64,000 bases of DNA, taken from the NCBI GenBank assembly GCA_038148755.1, contig JAYQWA010000008.1, positions 11,737 to 75,736 on the forward strand, read 5' to 3'. The translations under genes and the position numbers were made by a program. How positions within the stretch are numbered: position 1 is the stretch's first letter; each line of letters starts with the position of its first letter. This document shows, piece by piece, positions 51,931-61,025 of the stretch. The notes under the pieces were generated by a model that was not told the DNA's origin, ran no database searches, and worked only from the letters and a program-made list of their open reading frames with translations. Origin of the DNA: UBA5109 sp038148755. GTDB taxonomy: Bacteria > Pseudomonadota > Gammaproteobacteria > Pseudomonadales > Pseudohongiellaceae.

Positions 51931-53031
51931 ATGACCTCAAGCCTGATTCCTGAACGCCCTTTACTAATTTCACCAACCCTGGCAGCAACTATCGGGCTTG
52001 AAGAAACCGTCATGCTCCACGTCATCAGCGAATTATTTTTGCAACACCCCGTGATCGTCCGCAAACAACTGCGCTGGACTGAACTTGATTACGCTATTCT
52101 GCAAAAAGCGATGCCCTTCTGGACTTTAATTGATATTAAGCGAGTGCGGCAAAACCTGCTGGAGAAAGGACTCATTTATCTGGAGGCCGTTGCAGAAAAC
52201 GCCGATACTTTTCTGATAGCCATTAATCAGCCTTATGAAACAAAGACCGAGCTGCCTGCCGCGAGCCCCAGAAAACCAAGCAGTCTAAACTCTGTCTTAA
52301 ATCGCGCAGATGCCAGTGGCAAGGCCAGTTTTATTCCCTCAAACTGGCAACCCAGCGAAGACCTTTATCAGCAGTTACAACAGCACAATATCCCCAGAGA
52401 ATTCATCGAGCAACGGGTTAAAAGTTTTATTATGTATTGGCGTGAACGGCAAAAAGCCCAGTACTCATGGCACAATACTTTTCTGAACTGGATTCTAAAG
52501 GACTGGCGCAAGGAACAAAGTTTCCAAGGCGCCAAAGAACTCGAGTCAGACATGAGCAGCACCTGGCGGCCTAATGAGGAAGCCCTCGACATTCTGGAAA
52601 ATGCCGGTGTTAACAGCAGCTTCATTGAAGACTCCATTCCTGAATTCATTCTTTACTGGAAAGAGCGCGGGCTTGTCACCAGCACCTGGAATACCAAATT
52701 TATTGCGCATATTCGGCGCCAGTGGGCCAAATTTACGCTGGCGGTAGAAAATGATCCGACACCGCGATTAATACCAGCGGACTATCAACCCAGCCCGGCC
52801 TGTTTTGAAGTGCTGGCGATGGCCAATATAGATGAAAATTTTGCCCGCGAACAAATTAAAGAATTCATTTTATATTGGCAGGATCGTAAAGAAGCGCACC
52901 CATCCTGGAATACTAAATTTTTACAGCATGTAAAATATAAATGGGCGCATCATTTACAGTCTAATCTTCCAAGTTCACAGCAACTACAAAACAAGATTTC
53001 TCAATTAACTGATCGAAGTTGGGCAGACTAA
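51931..53031 (+). CDS. primosomal DnaT-like protein with three ssDNA-binding domains
   Basis: 366 residues from the ATG at 51931; a GTG six codons earlier lies in the hairpin. Residues about 1-100 look like a replication-type winged helix (FWTLIDIKRVRQNLLEKGLI). Then three copies of the DnaT C-terminal domain: about 134-194 (WQPSEDLYQQL ... FIMYWRERQ ... SWHNTFLNWIL), 211-267 (WRPNEEALDIL ... FILYWKERG ... TWNTKFIAHI) and 280-340 (YQPSPACFEVL ... FILYWQDRK ... SWNTKFLQHV). E. coli DnaT has one such domain and helps load DnaB during restart. Its place near dnaB and radA suits that role. Confidence 0.85.
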   Translation: MTSSLIPERPLLISPTLAATIGLEETVMLHVISELFLQHPVIVRKQLRWTELDYAILQKAMPFWTLIDIKRVRQNLLEKGLIYLEAVAENADTFLIAINQPYETKTELPAASPRKPSSLNSVLNRADASGKASFIPSNWQPSEDLYQQLQQHNIPREFIEQRVKSFIMYWRERQKAQYSWHNTFLNWILKDWRKEQSFQGAKELESDMSSTWRPNEEALDILENAGVNSSFIEDSIPEFILYWKERGLVTSTWNTKFIAHIRRQWAKFTLAVENDPTPRLIPADYQPSPACFEVLAMANIDENFAREQIKEFILYWQDRKEAHPSWNTKFLQHVKYKWAHHLQSNLPSSQQLQNKISQLTDRSWAD

Positions 53032-53192
53032 GGAATAGAACTCCTGTGCTTTCTACATTTCGCTCGTGACCTTTCTCTTAATTGGTTTTAGTTGGTTTTA
53101 AAAAGAGTTCGCCAGCGTGAAAGTAACGATTCTTAAATATTAATTCAGTATTGCTATTATTTTTTTATATTTATGAAAATATTGTTTAAATA

Positions 53193-54254
53193 ATGACTGA
53201 AATCAATTTTTCAAAACTGGCTGACGATATCAAAATCTGGGGTCGCGAGCTTGGTTTTCAGCAAATTGGTATTAGTGATATAGATCTCAGTGACGCTGAA
53301 GCACATCTGCAAACCTGGCTGGCAAATAATTTTCACGGGGAAATGGATTATATGCAACGGCATGGCGCCATGCGCAGCCATCCTGAACAACTGGTCCCCG
53401 GTACTTTGAGAATTATTTCAGCACGTATGGATTATTTGCCGGCAGAACCGCAAAGTATCAAAGTATTAAATAATTCATCACTGGCTTATATCAGCCGTTA
53501 TGCGCTAGGACGGGATTATCACAAAGTAATCCGGCAACGCCTGCAAAAACTGGCTGACAAAATACAACAAAGTACCGGCGATTTTGGTTACCGTGCTTTG
53601 GTTGACAGCGCGCCTGTCCTGGAACGTGCTATTGCTGAAAAAGCCGGGCTCGGCTGGATCGGGAAAAATACCATGCTGATAAATAAAAAAGCCGGCTCAT
53701 GGTTTTTTCTTGGTGAACTTTTTACTGATCTGCCCTTGCCTGTTGATAATAAAGCCGGTAATCACTGCGGGACTTGCCGTAGCTGCCTGGATGTCTGCCC
53801 GACCGATGCCTTTGTTGGCCCCAATAATCTGGATGCCCGCAAATGTATTTCCTATCTGACCATTGAATTAAGAACAGCCATTCCGGAAAAGCTGCGTTCC
53901 TTGATTGGTAACCGTGTTTTTGGTTGTGATGACTGCCAGCTGTGCTGCCCCTGGAATAAATTTTCTTCGCCAACACGGGAAAAAGACTTTTCACCCCGCC
54001 ATGAACTTGACCAGAGCGAGCTCATTACCTTGTTTAACTGGACTGAAAGTGAATTTCTGGAAAAAACAGCTAGTTCGCCCATCAGAAGAATAGGTTATGA
54101 ATGCTGGTTGAGAAATCTCGCAGTGGGCCTGGGTAATGTAAAAACTAATGCAGAAAGCAGTCCGGCAATAAGGGCAGCCCTGCAAAATAAAATTGAACAC
54201 CCTTCTGCTTTAGTGAAAGAACATGTGCTTTGGGCGCTGGCTCAACATGCTTAA
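53193..54254 (+). CDS. queG: epoxyqueuosine reductase
   Basis: 353 residues. It catalyses the last step of queuosine synthesis in tRNA, reducing epoxyqueuosine with cobalamin and two 4Fe-4S clusters. The clusters are CGTCRSCLDVCP and, later, CDDCQLCCPWN. The N-terminal part has LGFQQIGISDIDLS and WLANNFHGEMDYM, and SAPVLERAIAEKAGLGWIGK is also a family hallmark. It stands downstream of the DnaT-like gene with a 160-base gap. Confidence 0.95.
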   Translation: MTEINFSKLADDIKIWGRELGFQQIGISDIDLSDAEAHLQTWLANNFHGEMDYMQRHGAMRSHPEQLVPGTLRIISARMDYLPAEPQSIKVLNNSSLAYISRYALGRDYHKVIRQRLQKLADKIQQSTGDFGYRALVDSAPVLERAIAEKAGLGWIGKNTMLINKKAGSWFFLGELFTDLPLPVDNKAGNHCGTCRSCLDVCPTDAFVGPNNLDARKCISYLTIELRTAIPEKLRSLIGNRVFGCDDCQLCCPWNKFSSPTREKDFSPRHELDQSELITLFNWTESEFLEKTASSPIRRIGYECWLRNLAVGLGNVKTNAESSPAIRAALQNKIEHPSALVKEHVLWALAQHA

Positions 54255-54323
54255 CAGAATCATTGAATATTTAGCACGGGACGGAAATCATTTATCCTAG
54301 GAAACGGATCATTGGAGACAGCC

Positions 54324-55757
54324 ATGAAAAAAGTCAGACAACTTTTAATAATTGTAATACTTACCGGCTTTGCCATTTTTGCCTCACCTCTGTTTGCCCA
54401 GAATTTTAGTTCAGCCTGGCTTGAAATTGACCAGCGAGAACAGGCTCAAGTCATGGCCTTTGCTGAAGACTTTAAAAGTTTTATAGCTCGTGCCAGGAGC
54501 GAACTCTGGTTTGTTCGGGAAGGCGTGGCCTTTGCTGAAGCTGAAGGTTTCCAGCTTTGGACTCCGGCCGTTGATGCTGCGGCCATGACACCTGGATCCC
54601 GCTGGTATGCTGTTAATCGCGACAGAACAGTGGTGCTTTTTATCATCGGTAATGAGGCTATCTCCGAGGGCATTAGAATTGTGAATACGCATATTGATTC
54701 ACCACGGATAGAATTTAAAACGATTCCGCTCAGAGACAGAAACGGCGCTGTCACCATTGATACTCAGGTGCATGGCGGCATCAAAAATTATCAATGGGTC
54801 AACATACCTCTGGGCATCATTGGCCGGGTGGACAAGACTGATGGCTCTACGGTATGGGTTGAAATCGGTTTGGATGAAAATGATCCGGTCTTGCTGATTA
54901 CCGATCTGGCGCCACATATCGATGCTGATTACCGCGACAGAAGCCAGCGTGATGTGATCCGAACCGAAGAACTTGAACCAATTATTGCCTCCCTGCCGGT
55001 TGATAATGAGCCGCAATTTGCCATGCCTTCGGATCGTTTGCTGGCAATCCTGGATGATCAATATGGCATAGAGGCTGATGACTTACTCTCTGCCGATCTT
55101 CAAATAATACCTGTCACTCGCCCACGTGATGTAGGACTCGATCGTGCCCTGGTCGCAGCCTATGGCCAGGATGACAGAGCAACTGCCTATGTCAGTCTGC
55201 GTGCTATTGCTGATGTCGGTGTGCCTGAGCAAAGCGTGTTTGCCTATGCCGTAAACAATGAAGAAACCAGTTCATGGAACACCGGCGTAAACTCAGAATG
55301 GTTCAATAGCCTGATTGCAGAATTGATTGCAGCCACTTCCGGCTCTTTCAGCGATCTGGACTTGAGAAGAAGTTATGCACAGAGTAAAGTCCTGGTCAGT
55401 GACACTACCACAGCATTGAATCCAATATTCCCTTCGCCACAAAACCAGATGCTCACTTCCCGCCTGGGTTATGGTCTGGTCGTGAAGGAATATGGTGCGG
55501 GACGCGAAGCAAACTCGGAATTTTTTGCCTATATACGCGGTGTTTTTGATGATGCCGGGGTTAAGTGGCAAACGCATTCTTATGACGCCGGTTATGGTGG
55601 CGGGACAATTGCAGCCTGGTTTGCCGGTCAGAATATGGATGTTATTGATGTCGGCATCGGCATAGTCAGCATGCATTCACCCTACGAGCTATCATCCAAA
55701 ATTGATTTGTGGGAGCTTTATGGTGGCTTTAAGGCTTTTTATGAGGCCGGCGAATAA
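54324..55757 (+). CDS. exported M18-family aminopeptidase
   Basis: 477 residues from the ATG at 54324 (GGAGAC upstream). A signal peptide ends at LFAQ, unlike typical M18 enzymes, which are cytoplasmic. Metal ligands of the family can be followed: His in VNTHIDSPRIEFK, Asp in GLDRALVAAYG, the Glu-Glu in NNEETSS, Asp in VSDTTTALNP and the last His in VSMHSPYELSS. It should remove N-terminal, preferably acidic, residues from peptides. The export signal suggests peptide use in the periplasm or outside. Confidence 0.88.
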   Translation: MKKVRQLLIIVILTGFAIFASPLFAQNFSSAWLEIDQREQAQVMAFAEDFKSFIARARSELWFVREGVAFAEAEGFQLWTPAVDAAAMTPGSRWYAVNRDRTVVLFIIGNEAISEGIRIVNTHIDSPRIEFKTIPLRDRNGAVTIDTQVHGGIKNYQWVNIPLGIIGRVDKTDGSTVWVEIGLDENDPVLLITDLAPHIDADYRDRSQRDVIRTEELEPIIASLPVDNEPQFAMPSDRLLAILDDQYGIEADDLLSADLQIIPVTRPRDVGLDRALVAAYGQDDRATAYVSLRAIADVGVPEQSVFAYAVNNEETSSWNTGVNSEWFNSLIAELIAATSGSFSDLDLRRSYAQSKVLVSDTTTALNPIFPSPQNQMLTSRLGYGLVVKEYGAGREANSEFFAYIRGVFDDAGVKWQTHSYDAGYGGGTIAAWFAGQNMDVIDVGIGIVSMHSPYELSSKIDLWELYGGFKAFYEAGE

Positions 55758-55772
55758 AAGCCAAGTCTCTCA

Positions 55773-56564
55773 TCAAATTATTTTCTGACTTCTAAGATAA
55801 TTTCTCGTCAGTTCTATTCGCAATTGAGCATTTCCCGGTGCCGGGGCTCTATGCATATTAAACGCAAAGTAATGCAGACCTGTATCATTCTCGATAAAGC
55901 CCACATACCAGAGTACGGCGTTATTCTCCCCAACTAAAGCCGCCCCGGTTTTTGCATAAATTTTATAGGTATCGGTCTCTTCCACTAGCATGATTTCTTT
56001 CAAACCATCCAGGCTTTCCTGCTTTAAAGCAAACTCATTGTGATAGAGCTTCTGTAAAAATTCGATTTGTTCCAAGGCAGAAATTTCCAGACTGCCATCA
56101 ACCCAAAAGCTATCCAGCCCGGATGAAATATCACGATTGCCGTAATTAAAAACAGCCAGATAATTTGCCATATTCTGCTGCCCGATAGCACTGGCTATGC
56201 TGCGGTATATCGGATAAACCGAGTTCTGGAATGCGCCCCTTAAATCATAAGTCTGCGTTGCCCAGCCAGGCTGCCACCAGCTTTCTTCTGGATATTTATC
56301 CAGATCAACGACAAGTAACTGATCCGGACCAGACAGCGTGTTCGTTTCCAGTGCAATTAAGGAATTGGCTATTTTAAAGTTAGAGGCCGGGGTAAACCGT
56401 TCAGAAGCTCTTGCCTGGTTTACGGCAAACTGTTCATCATCCCCTTCACTGTAAAGCACAAAAGTGCAGTTATTCTCAGCGATACGGCAATAATCTGTAT
56501 CGATACTGGCGCATGCCTGCATCAAGAATGCTAACAAAATTACTGTAAGGGTTTTCACCGACAT
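55773..56564 (-). CDS. class D (OXA-type) beta-lactamase homologue, lipoprotein
   Basis: 263 residues. The signal ends in a lipobox-like LMQAC. Class D landmarks are in order: Ser61-Asn-Phe-Lys64 as the active-site S-x-x-K (PASNFKIANSLIALE), Ser115-Val-Tyr117 where S-x-V is usual, YGN at 141-143, FWVDGSLEISALEQ, and KTG at 205-207. The general run of sequence follows OXA-48-like enzymes. The Tyr in place of Val in the S-x-V site is unusual. It may hydrolyse beta-lactams weakly, act as a sensor, or have lost the activity. No mobile element flanks it. Confidence 0.85.
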   Translation of the reverse strand: MSVKTLTVILLAFLMQACASIDTDYCRIAENNCTFVLYSEGDDEQFAVNQARASERFTPASNFKIANSLIALETNTLSGPDQLLVVDLDKYPEESWWQPGWATQTYDLRGAFQNSVYPIYRSIASAIGQQNMANYLAVFNYGNRDISSGLDSFWVDGSLEISALEQIEFLQKLYHNEFALKQESLDGLKEIMLVEETDTYKIYAKTGAALVGENNAVLWYVGFIENDTGLHYFAFNMHRAPAPGNAQLRIELTRNYLRSQKII

Positions 56565-56755
56565 GCTCCTTTTACATTTCCTGTTTCAAGCCTCTTTATA
56601 AGAGGCAAGATAAGAGACAAGTTTCACTTATCGAATATTCAGAAGCGGTAATTAAAACAGCAAACTATGGCAAAGCCAGGAATAAATTATGTCGGAAATC
56701 TGATACGCCCCGACCTTATATGCAAACGCAATAAAAAATGTCTGTCGTTGCTGAC

Positions 56756-57346
56756 TCAGCTTCCAGAGCCGCTCTCAGAATCATGCCCCGTATAAAAATC
56801 AGGCTCGTGTTTTCTGACAACTTCTGAATCTGTTGCCCAGGCGTGGCAGGTATTCAGGACAAAGGGCCTTTCCGAATCTGATGTCTTGTTGCTGCCTAAT
56901 TTATTGCTGCCAGCTTTGGCTTTCATCGGCATGATGGTTTGTATCGCGGCTGTCGCTAGAGGAAACAACAGCTCTGTTATATGGGTACAACCGGCAACGC
57001 CACCAACTTTCTGTCTTATGGTCTGGCGCCAGCCTGCACCGATCGTAAGACCAATCAGGGCTTTATAATTCGGCGTAATATCCGGGCACATTTCAAAAGG
57101 ACTGTTATCCGTTACTGCTTCAATATCTTTTATTGTTAACTCATCATCAACAGTAACCCTGACTAACATTTCATGCAGTGCCTCACCAACTTCAATTTTA
57201 TTACGCCAGGAATTATCAATAGGATAAGTTTTGGTATCTGTAAGATGCCCTTCTATATCCCATAACCCATCTTCACGCCTGTAACCTTTATAGGATACAG
57301 TGCGGGTATGCAGGTGTTCTCTTGGTGCCGGTGTTGAGAGAGGCAT
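56756..57346 (-). CDS. DUF2889 protein
   Basis: 196 residues with no signal peptide. DUF2889 features are TRTVSYKGYRREDGLWDIEG near the start, then VDDELTIKDIEAVTDNSPFE, CPDITPNYKALIGLTIGAGW, and GGVAGCTHITELLFPLATAA. These proteins recur beside aromatic acid degradation genes (vanillate, protocatechuate) and their role is unclear. Here the neighbours are a lipoprotein amidohydrolase upstream (39-base gap) and a beta-lactamase homologue, so the context does not help. Confidence 0.85.
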   Translation of the reverse strand: MPLSTPAPREHLHTRTVSYKGYRREDGLWDIEGHLTDTKTYPIDNSWRNKIEVGEALHEMLVRVTVDDELTIKDIEAVTDNSPFEMCPDITPNYKALIGLTIGAGWRQTIRQKVGGVAGCTHITELLFPLATAAIQTIMPMKAKAGSNKLGSNKTSDSERPFVLNTCHAWATDSEVVRKHEPDFYTGHDSESGSGS

Positions 57347-57385
57347 TTCTAATTCATCTTATCTGGGTACTGTTGCTGGACGCTG

Positions 57386-58660
57386 TTACCGCGGTACCAT
57401 CTCACCACGCAGATAAACACTCACGATACGACGAGTATTGGTAATGTCATCCAGTGGGTTTGCTTCAAGCACAATAAAATCTGCGCTTTTACCGGCTTCC
57501 ACTGTTCCCAGTTCATTAAAACCTAAAAGCTCGGCTGAGTTTTGGGTAGCAGCAACAATTACATCTGCCGGAGACATGCCTGAGGCTACCATGTCTTCCA
57601 TTTCAATATGTGGCCCCCAGTATGAATTTCCATCGGTTCCCATCGCTATTGTCATTCCGGCTGCGTTGAGTCTTGCCAGATTTCTTGCCTGAATGCCAAA
57701 AGCGTCCTGTACCTCCGGGCGGTCAATATTTGATGCTTCAAGTTGAGACAGTTCCTCCGCAGGCATCAAACCTTGTAACCAGCTGAGGTCTGTCGGCACA
57801 CCGCGGTATGGCAAATTGGGGATAAGCACCACATTGGGTCTGGCCAGCACCATATCCACAAACTCGTCATCGATGTCCTGATCCTGGACGCCATGGGCAA
57901 AGATATCAATACCTGCCTCCAGTAAACCTTTGGCATCTTCGAGCCTGAAAATATGTGCAGCAACCGGCTTATTATTCTGATGTGCTTCATCGATAACCGC
58001 GCTATACAGTGCCGGGCTCAATCGTTCATATTGTCCACGATCATCAACCCATATTTTTATCACATCAACATCACGTGCCACTTCGTCTCGGACTGCCAGG
58101 CGGGCTTCCTCCTCTGTGGTCACCCAATGCGGAATTTCAGTACGCCCGGGCTCCGGCGAGGTTATGCCACGCCCGGCTGACAGATAACGTGCAGCATTGG
58201 GAATAATTTCATTCCGTATTTCCAGTGGCGTATCAAGTCCATCCTGGCCAAGGCTCTGGGCTGCGACGACACCCATACGCGCACGATTCTCCAAATCAGC
58301 AATCAAGGCATCACGACTGTTGTTCAGATGAACATGCGTATCAATGATTGCAGGCATCACGGTCATACCACTGAGATCTACGCGTGTCGCTCCTGCAGGT
58401 GAAGTCATTGCTGCCGTTGAGCCGACTGTGACAAACAGGCCATCTTCAACTGAAAAACTGGCATTTTCGATGACTTCGCCATTGCCAATAATCAGACGTG
58501 CCCCTTCATAAATAATGGCATCGGAAACCGGCGCAGGTGTAAGTGCAGGCATTGGATCTTCAGCCGTAGGTTCAGAACATGCTGTAAATAAACAAACGAA
58601 AGCCAGCGAGCTTAATGTAAATAGTGACGATCGTGATTGATGTCTGGTTTTAGTCTTCAT
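57386..58660 (-). CDS. lipoprotein amidohydrolase
   Basis: 424 residues from the ATG at 58660, which has AGAGGAA before it. The signal ends in a lipobox (FTACSEP). The metal-dependent hydrolase core is clear: IDTHVHLNN with the HxH pair, then PVAAHIFRLEDAKGLLEAGI and IFAHGVQDQD with further His residues, and MGTDGNSYWGPHIEMEDM with the late Asp. It belongs with the imidazolonepropionase/prolidase-like group of exported amidohydrolases of unknown substrate. It would act anchored in the periplasm. Confidence 0.88.
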   Translation of the reverse strand: MKTKTRHQSRSSLFTLSSLAFVCLFTACSEPTAEDPMPALTPAPVSDAIIYEGARLIIGNGEVIENASFSVEDGLFVTVGSTAAMTSPAGATRVDLSGMTVMPAIIDTHVHLNNSRDALIADLENRARMGVVAAQSLGQDGLDTPLEIRNEIIPNAARYLSAGRGITSPEPGRTEIPHWVTTEEEARLAVRDEVARDVDVIKIWVDDRGQYERLSPALYSAVIDEAHQNNKPVAAHIFRLEDAKGLLEAGIDIFAHGVQDQDIDDEFVDMVLARPNVVLIPNLPYRGVPTDLSWLQGLMPAEELSQLEASNIDRPEVQDAFGIQARNLARLNAAGMTIAMGTDGNSYWGPHIEMEDMVASGMSPADVIVAATQNSAELLGFNELGTVEAGKSADFIVLEANPLDDITNTRRIVSVYLRGEMVPR

Positions 58661-58713
58661 AATTCCTCTTTCTAAAATTAACGTTTGCTGGCCCAAAGCT
58701 AGTAAAGTCTAAC

Positions 58714-59178
58714 TCAGGATTCAGTCACTTTTGGTTTTACGGTAAATTCACCGACATTTGCTACAGCAACTTCCACTTCAGTTCCTGCGGGCAACACCTG
58801 ATCACTTTTTACACGCCATTCAATACCGGAATAACGGTAATTAATCGTTTGCCCCGGCGCGACATCGCCAGTGAGAATAAAACTGTGTCCCACCAGATCA
58901 CCACTGGCTGACGTATGGTCTACGTGACTCTGCATATCCTTTAATGGCTTCCATAACAACACGGCCAGTAACCCACTCAAAATGGCAACTGACGCGAAAG
59001 CTACCGTCAGACTCAGGGGCAACAATCCCAGCACCATTAACAAACCCGTGATTAAACATGCCAGGCCAACGAAAAATAGAATGAAGGATGAAAAGACAAA
59101 CACCAGCATTTCAACAGCCAGTAAGGCAATACCAAGAAATAATAAAATGCCGCTCAGGCTAGCAATAAGCCACTCCAT
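58714..59178 (-). CDS. NfeD-family membrane protein
   Basis: 154 residues: an N-terminal pair or trio of membrane helices (MEWLIASLSGILLFLGIALL and following), then a soluble OB-fold domain (HSFILTGDVAPGQTINYRYSG ... GTEVEVAVANVGEFTVKPK). NfeD proteins pair with SPFH proteins in the inner membrane and are thought to shape membrane domains. It starts one base after the stop of the SPFH gene, the usual arrangement. Confidence 0.9.
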   Translation of the reverse strand: MEWLIASLSGILLFLGIALLAVEMLVFVFSSFILFFVGLACLITGLLMVLGLLPLSLTVAFASVAILSGLLAVLLWKPLKDMQSHVDHTSASGDLVGHSFILTGDVAPGQTINYRYSGIEWRVKSDQVLPAGTEVEVAVANVGEFTVKPKVTES

Positions 59179-59179
59179 C

Positions 59180-60130
59180 TTACTTTTCCTCTTCTGAATT
59201 ATGTTTGTTTAGCGTTTGAATAATTCTCATTGCCTGCGCCACGATATTAGCAGCATCTGTTCCACTATCAGGTAATAATACAACTGACGACTCCCTGGCT
59301 ATAGCGGCTTTGGCTGCAATCGCCTTGGTACCCAGGTCCAGCTGCACGGCTTTCTGGCCTTCCTCTGTATTGGCCGCCTCCCCAACTTTTCTCAAGGCTT
59401 CAGCCTGCGCTTCGGCAACTGCCAGAATTGCCTGTGCTTCACCTTCAGCCCGTAAAATCTGTTGAGCCTTATCCGCTTCTGCTGCTAGCACAACAGATGC
59501 TTTCTGACCTTCCGCCACATTAATCGCTGACTGTCGGTCACCTTCAGATTCCAGAATCTGCGCACGCTTTACACGCTCTGCCTTCATTTGTGCTTCCATG
59601 GCATCCATGATTGAGTTCGGCGGCACAATGTCCTTGATCTCATAACGCATCACCTGAATACCCCAGGGTGCCGCTGCATCATTGATGGCATTGACAATAT
59701 TGGCGTTGAGCTGATCTCTTTCTTCGAAGGTTTTATCCAGCTCCATTTTTCCCAGTTCGGAGCGCATTGTCGTCTGTGCCAACTGGGTAACGGCAAAGCC
59801 ATAATTGTCGACACCATAGGTTGCCTTATACGGATCAAGCACACGAAAATAGAGCACTCCGTCCACCGACAAACTGATATTGTCTTTGGTGATACCGCTC
59901 TGACTTGGGACATCGACAGCCTGCTCCTTTAAAGAGCGCTTGGCAGCTACGCGGTCAATAAAAGGAATAATAAAGTTAAGTCCTGCTGACTTGGTGGACT
60001 GAAATTTACCAAAACGCTCTACCACAAAAGCGGTATTATGCGGCACAAATTTAATGCCCGATTTCAGGACAATAATAACAGCGACCAAAAAGATAATAGC
60101 CACTGGCAGATTATTAACGATAAAGTCCAT
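59180..60130 (-). CDS. SPFH/stomatin-like protein (QmcA type)
   Basis: 316 residues with one N-terminal anchor (LPVAIIFLVAVIIVL) and the SPFH domain: FVPHNTAFVVERFGKF, SLKEQAVDVPSQ, GVDNYGFAVTQLAQTTMRSE. A long Ala/Glu-rich coiled region follows. It matches the E. coli QmcA group, which forms membrane oligomers and interacts with FtsH or NfeD. First gene of the SPFH-NfeD pair. Confidence 0.92.
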   Translation of the reverse strand: MDFIVNNLPVAIIFLVAVIIVLKSGIKFVPHNTAFVVERFGKFQSTKSAGLNFIIPFIDRVAAKRSLKEQAVDVPSQSGITKDNISLSVDGVLYFRVLDPYKATYGVDNYGFAVTQLAQTTMRSELGKMELDKTFEERDQLNANIVNAINDAAAPWGIQVMRYEIKDIVPPNSIMDAMEAQMKAERVKRAQILESEGDRQSAINVAEGQKASVVLAAEADKAQQILRAEGEAQAILAVAEAQAEALRKVGEAANTEEGQKAVQLDLGTKAIAAKAAIARESSVVLLPDSGTDAANIVAQAMRIIQTLNKHNSEEEK

Positions 60131-60383
60131 TTCGCCTCCTTTGAATTATTCTTACCCAGCATTCATGCATTTGAGCTCAGATAATAGCCCTATCAACTTG
60201 CCATTTCACCGTTTTTAACATCATTCCGTCAACCACGCAGGAACCAGGGCACCTTGACTTGATAGGTCTAAGCTTTCATCTCATATCCTTTTATAAAAAA
60301 TAATCTTACTCTGACCCCTTTGATGTCTGCTTTAGGTATACTTTGCAGGCTTTATCTGAACAGGAAGAACCCAGGAAACTATT

Positions 60384-61025
60384 TTGGCCGAATCTTTTGC
60401 CTCACTGAACAACCTGCTGATACTGTGTCTGGCCTTTATCAGCGGCTTTATTATTATGTCAATCGAACTGCTTGGCGGGCGCATACTCGCGCCTTACTTT
60501 GGTAGCAGTATATTTGTCTGGGGCAGCATTATTACTGTCTTTATGCTGTCTTTATCGCTGGGTTATTTGCTGGGTGGCAGACTTTCCCTGCACAATCCGA
60601 GTCTGAAACAGCACGGCAGTTTTTTTGTACTGGCCGCAGTTTTACTGGCACCATTGATTTTATTTGGCAATCAACTGATGGAAGCACTTTTCCTTGTCAT
60701 CGAAGACCCGCGTTATGGTTCTCTAATCGTTTCCATGATCTTGTTCTTTCTGCCAACGGCTGTGCTTGGCATGATTGCACCCTATTCGGTTCGTCTGCTG
60801 GTGATAGACAGTCAGCATAGCGGACATGTCGCTGGTACGCTGTATTTTGTCTCCACAATGGGCAGTGCGCTGGGGACACTGGCAACATCTTTTTATCTGG
60901 TGCTGTGGTTTGAAGTTAATCAGATATTAATCACCATGGGTTTAATCCTGCTTACGTCCGGCTTACTGGCCATTTATTCAAGTAAAACTTTTCACAAAAA
61001 TTCTACAGTGGTCAGTTCCCCATGA
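60384..61025 (+). CDS. membrane domain of a spermidine-synthase-like transporter/enzyme, encoded alone
   Basis: 213 residues with a TTG start preceded by AGGA; no nearer ATG keeps the first segment. It has six or so membrane segments, including GFIIMSIELLGGRILAPYFG and FVWGSIITVFMLSLSLGYLLGGR, which are the N-terminal half of the proteins often labelled fused MFS/spermidine synthase. Its stop overlaps the next gene's ATG by four bases. Function unknown; no transport substrate has been fixed for the family. Confidence 0.8.
   Translation: MAESFASLNNLLILCLAFISGFIIMSIELLGGRILAPYFGSSIFVWGSIITVFMLSLSLGYLLGGRLSLHNPSLKQHGSFFVLAAVLLAPLILFGNQLMEALFLVIEDPRYGSLIVSMILFFLPTAVLGMIAPYSVRLLVIDSQHSGHVAGTLYFVSTMGSALGTLATSFYLVLWFEVNQILITMGLILLTSGLLAIYSSKTFHKNSTVVSSP

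Noticed and set aside
53080..53102. Tandem TTGGTTTTA units upstream of queG.
   Set aside because: Only two copies, in low-complexity DNA; no function suggested.
55773..56564. The beta-lactamase homologue as an acquired resistance gene.
   Set aside because: No mobile element, integron site or composition change flanks it; it reads as a resident chromosomal gene.
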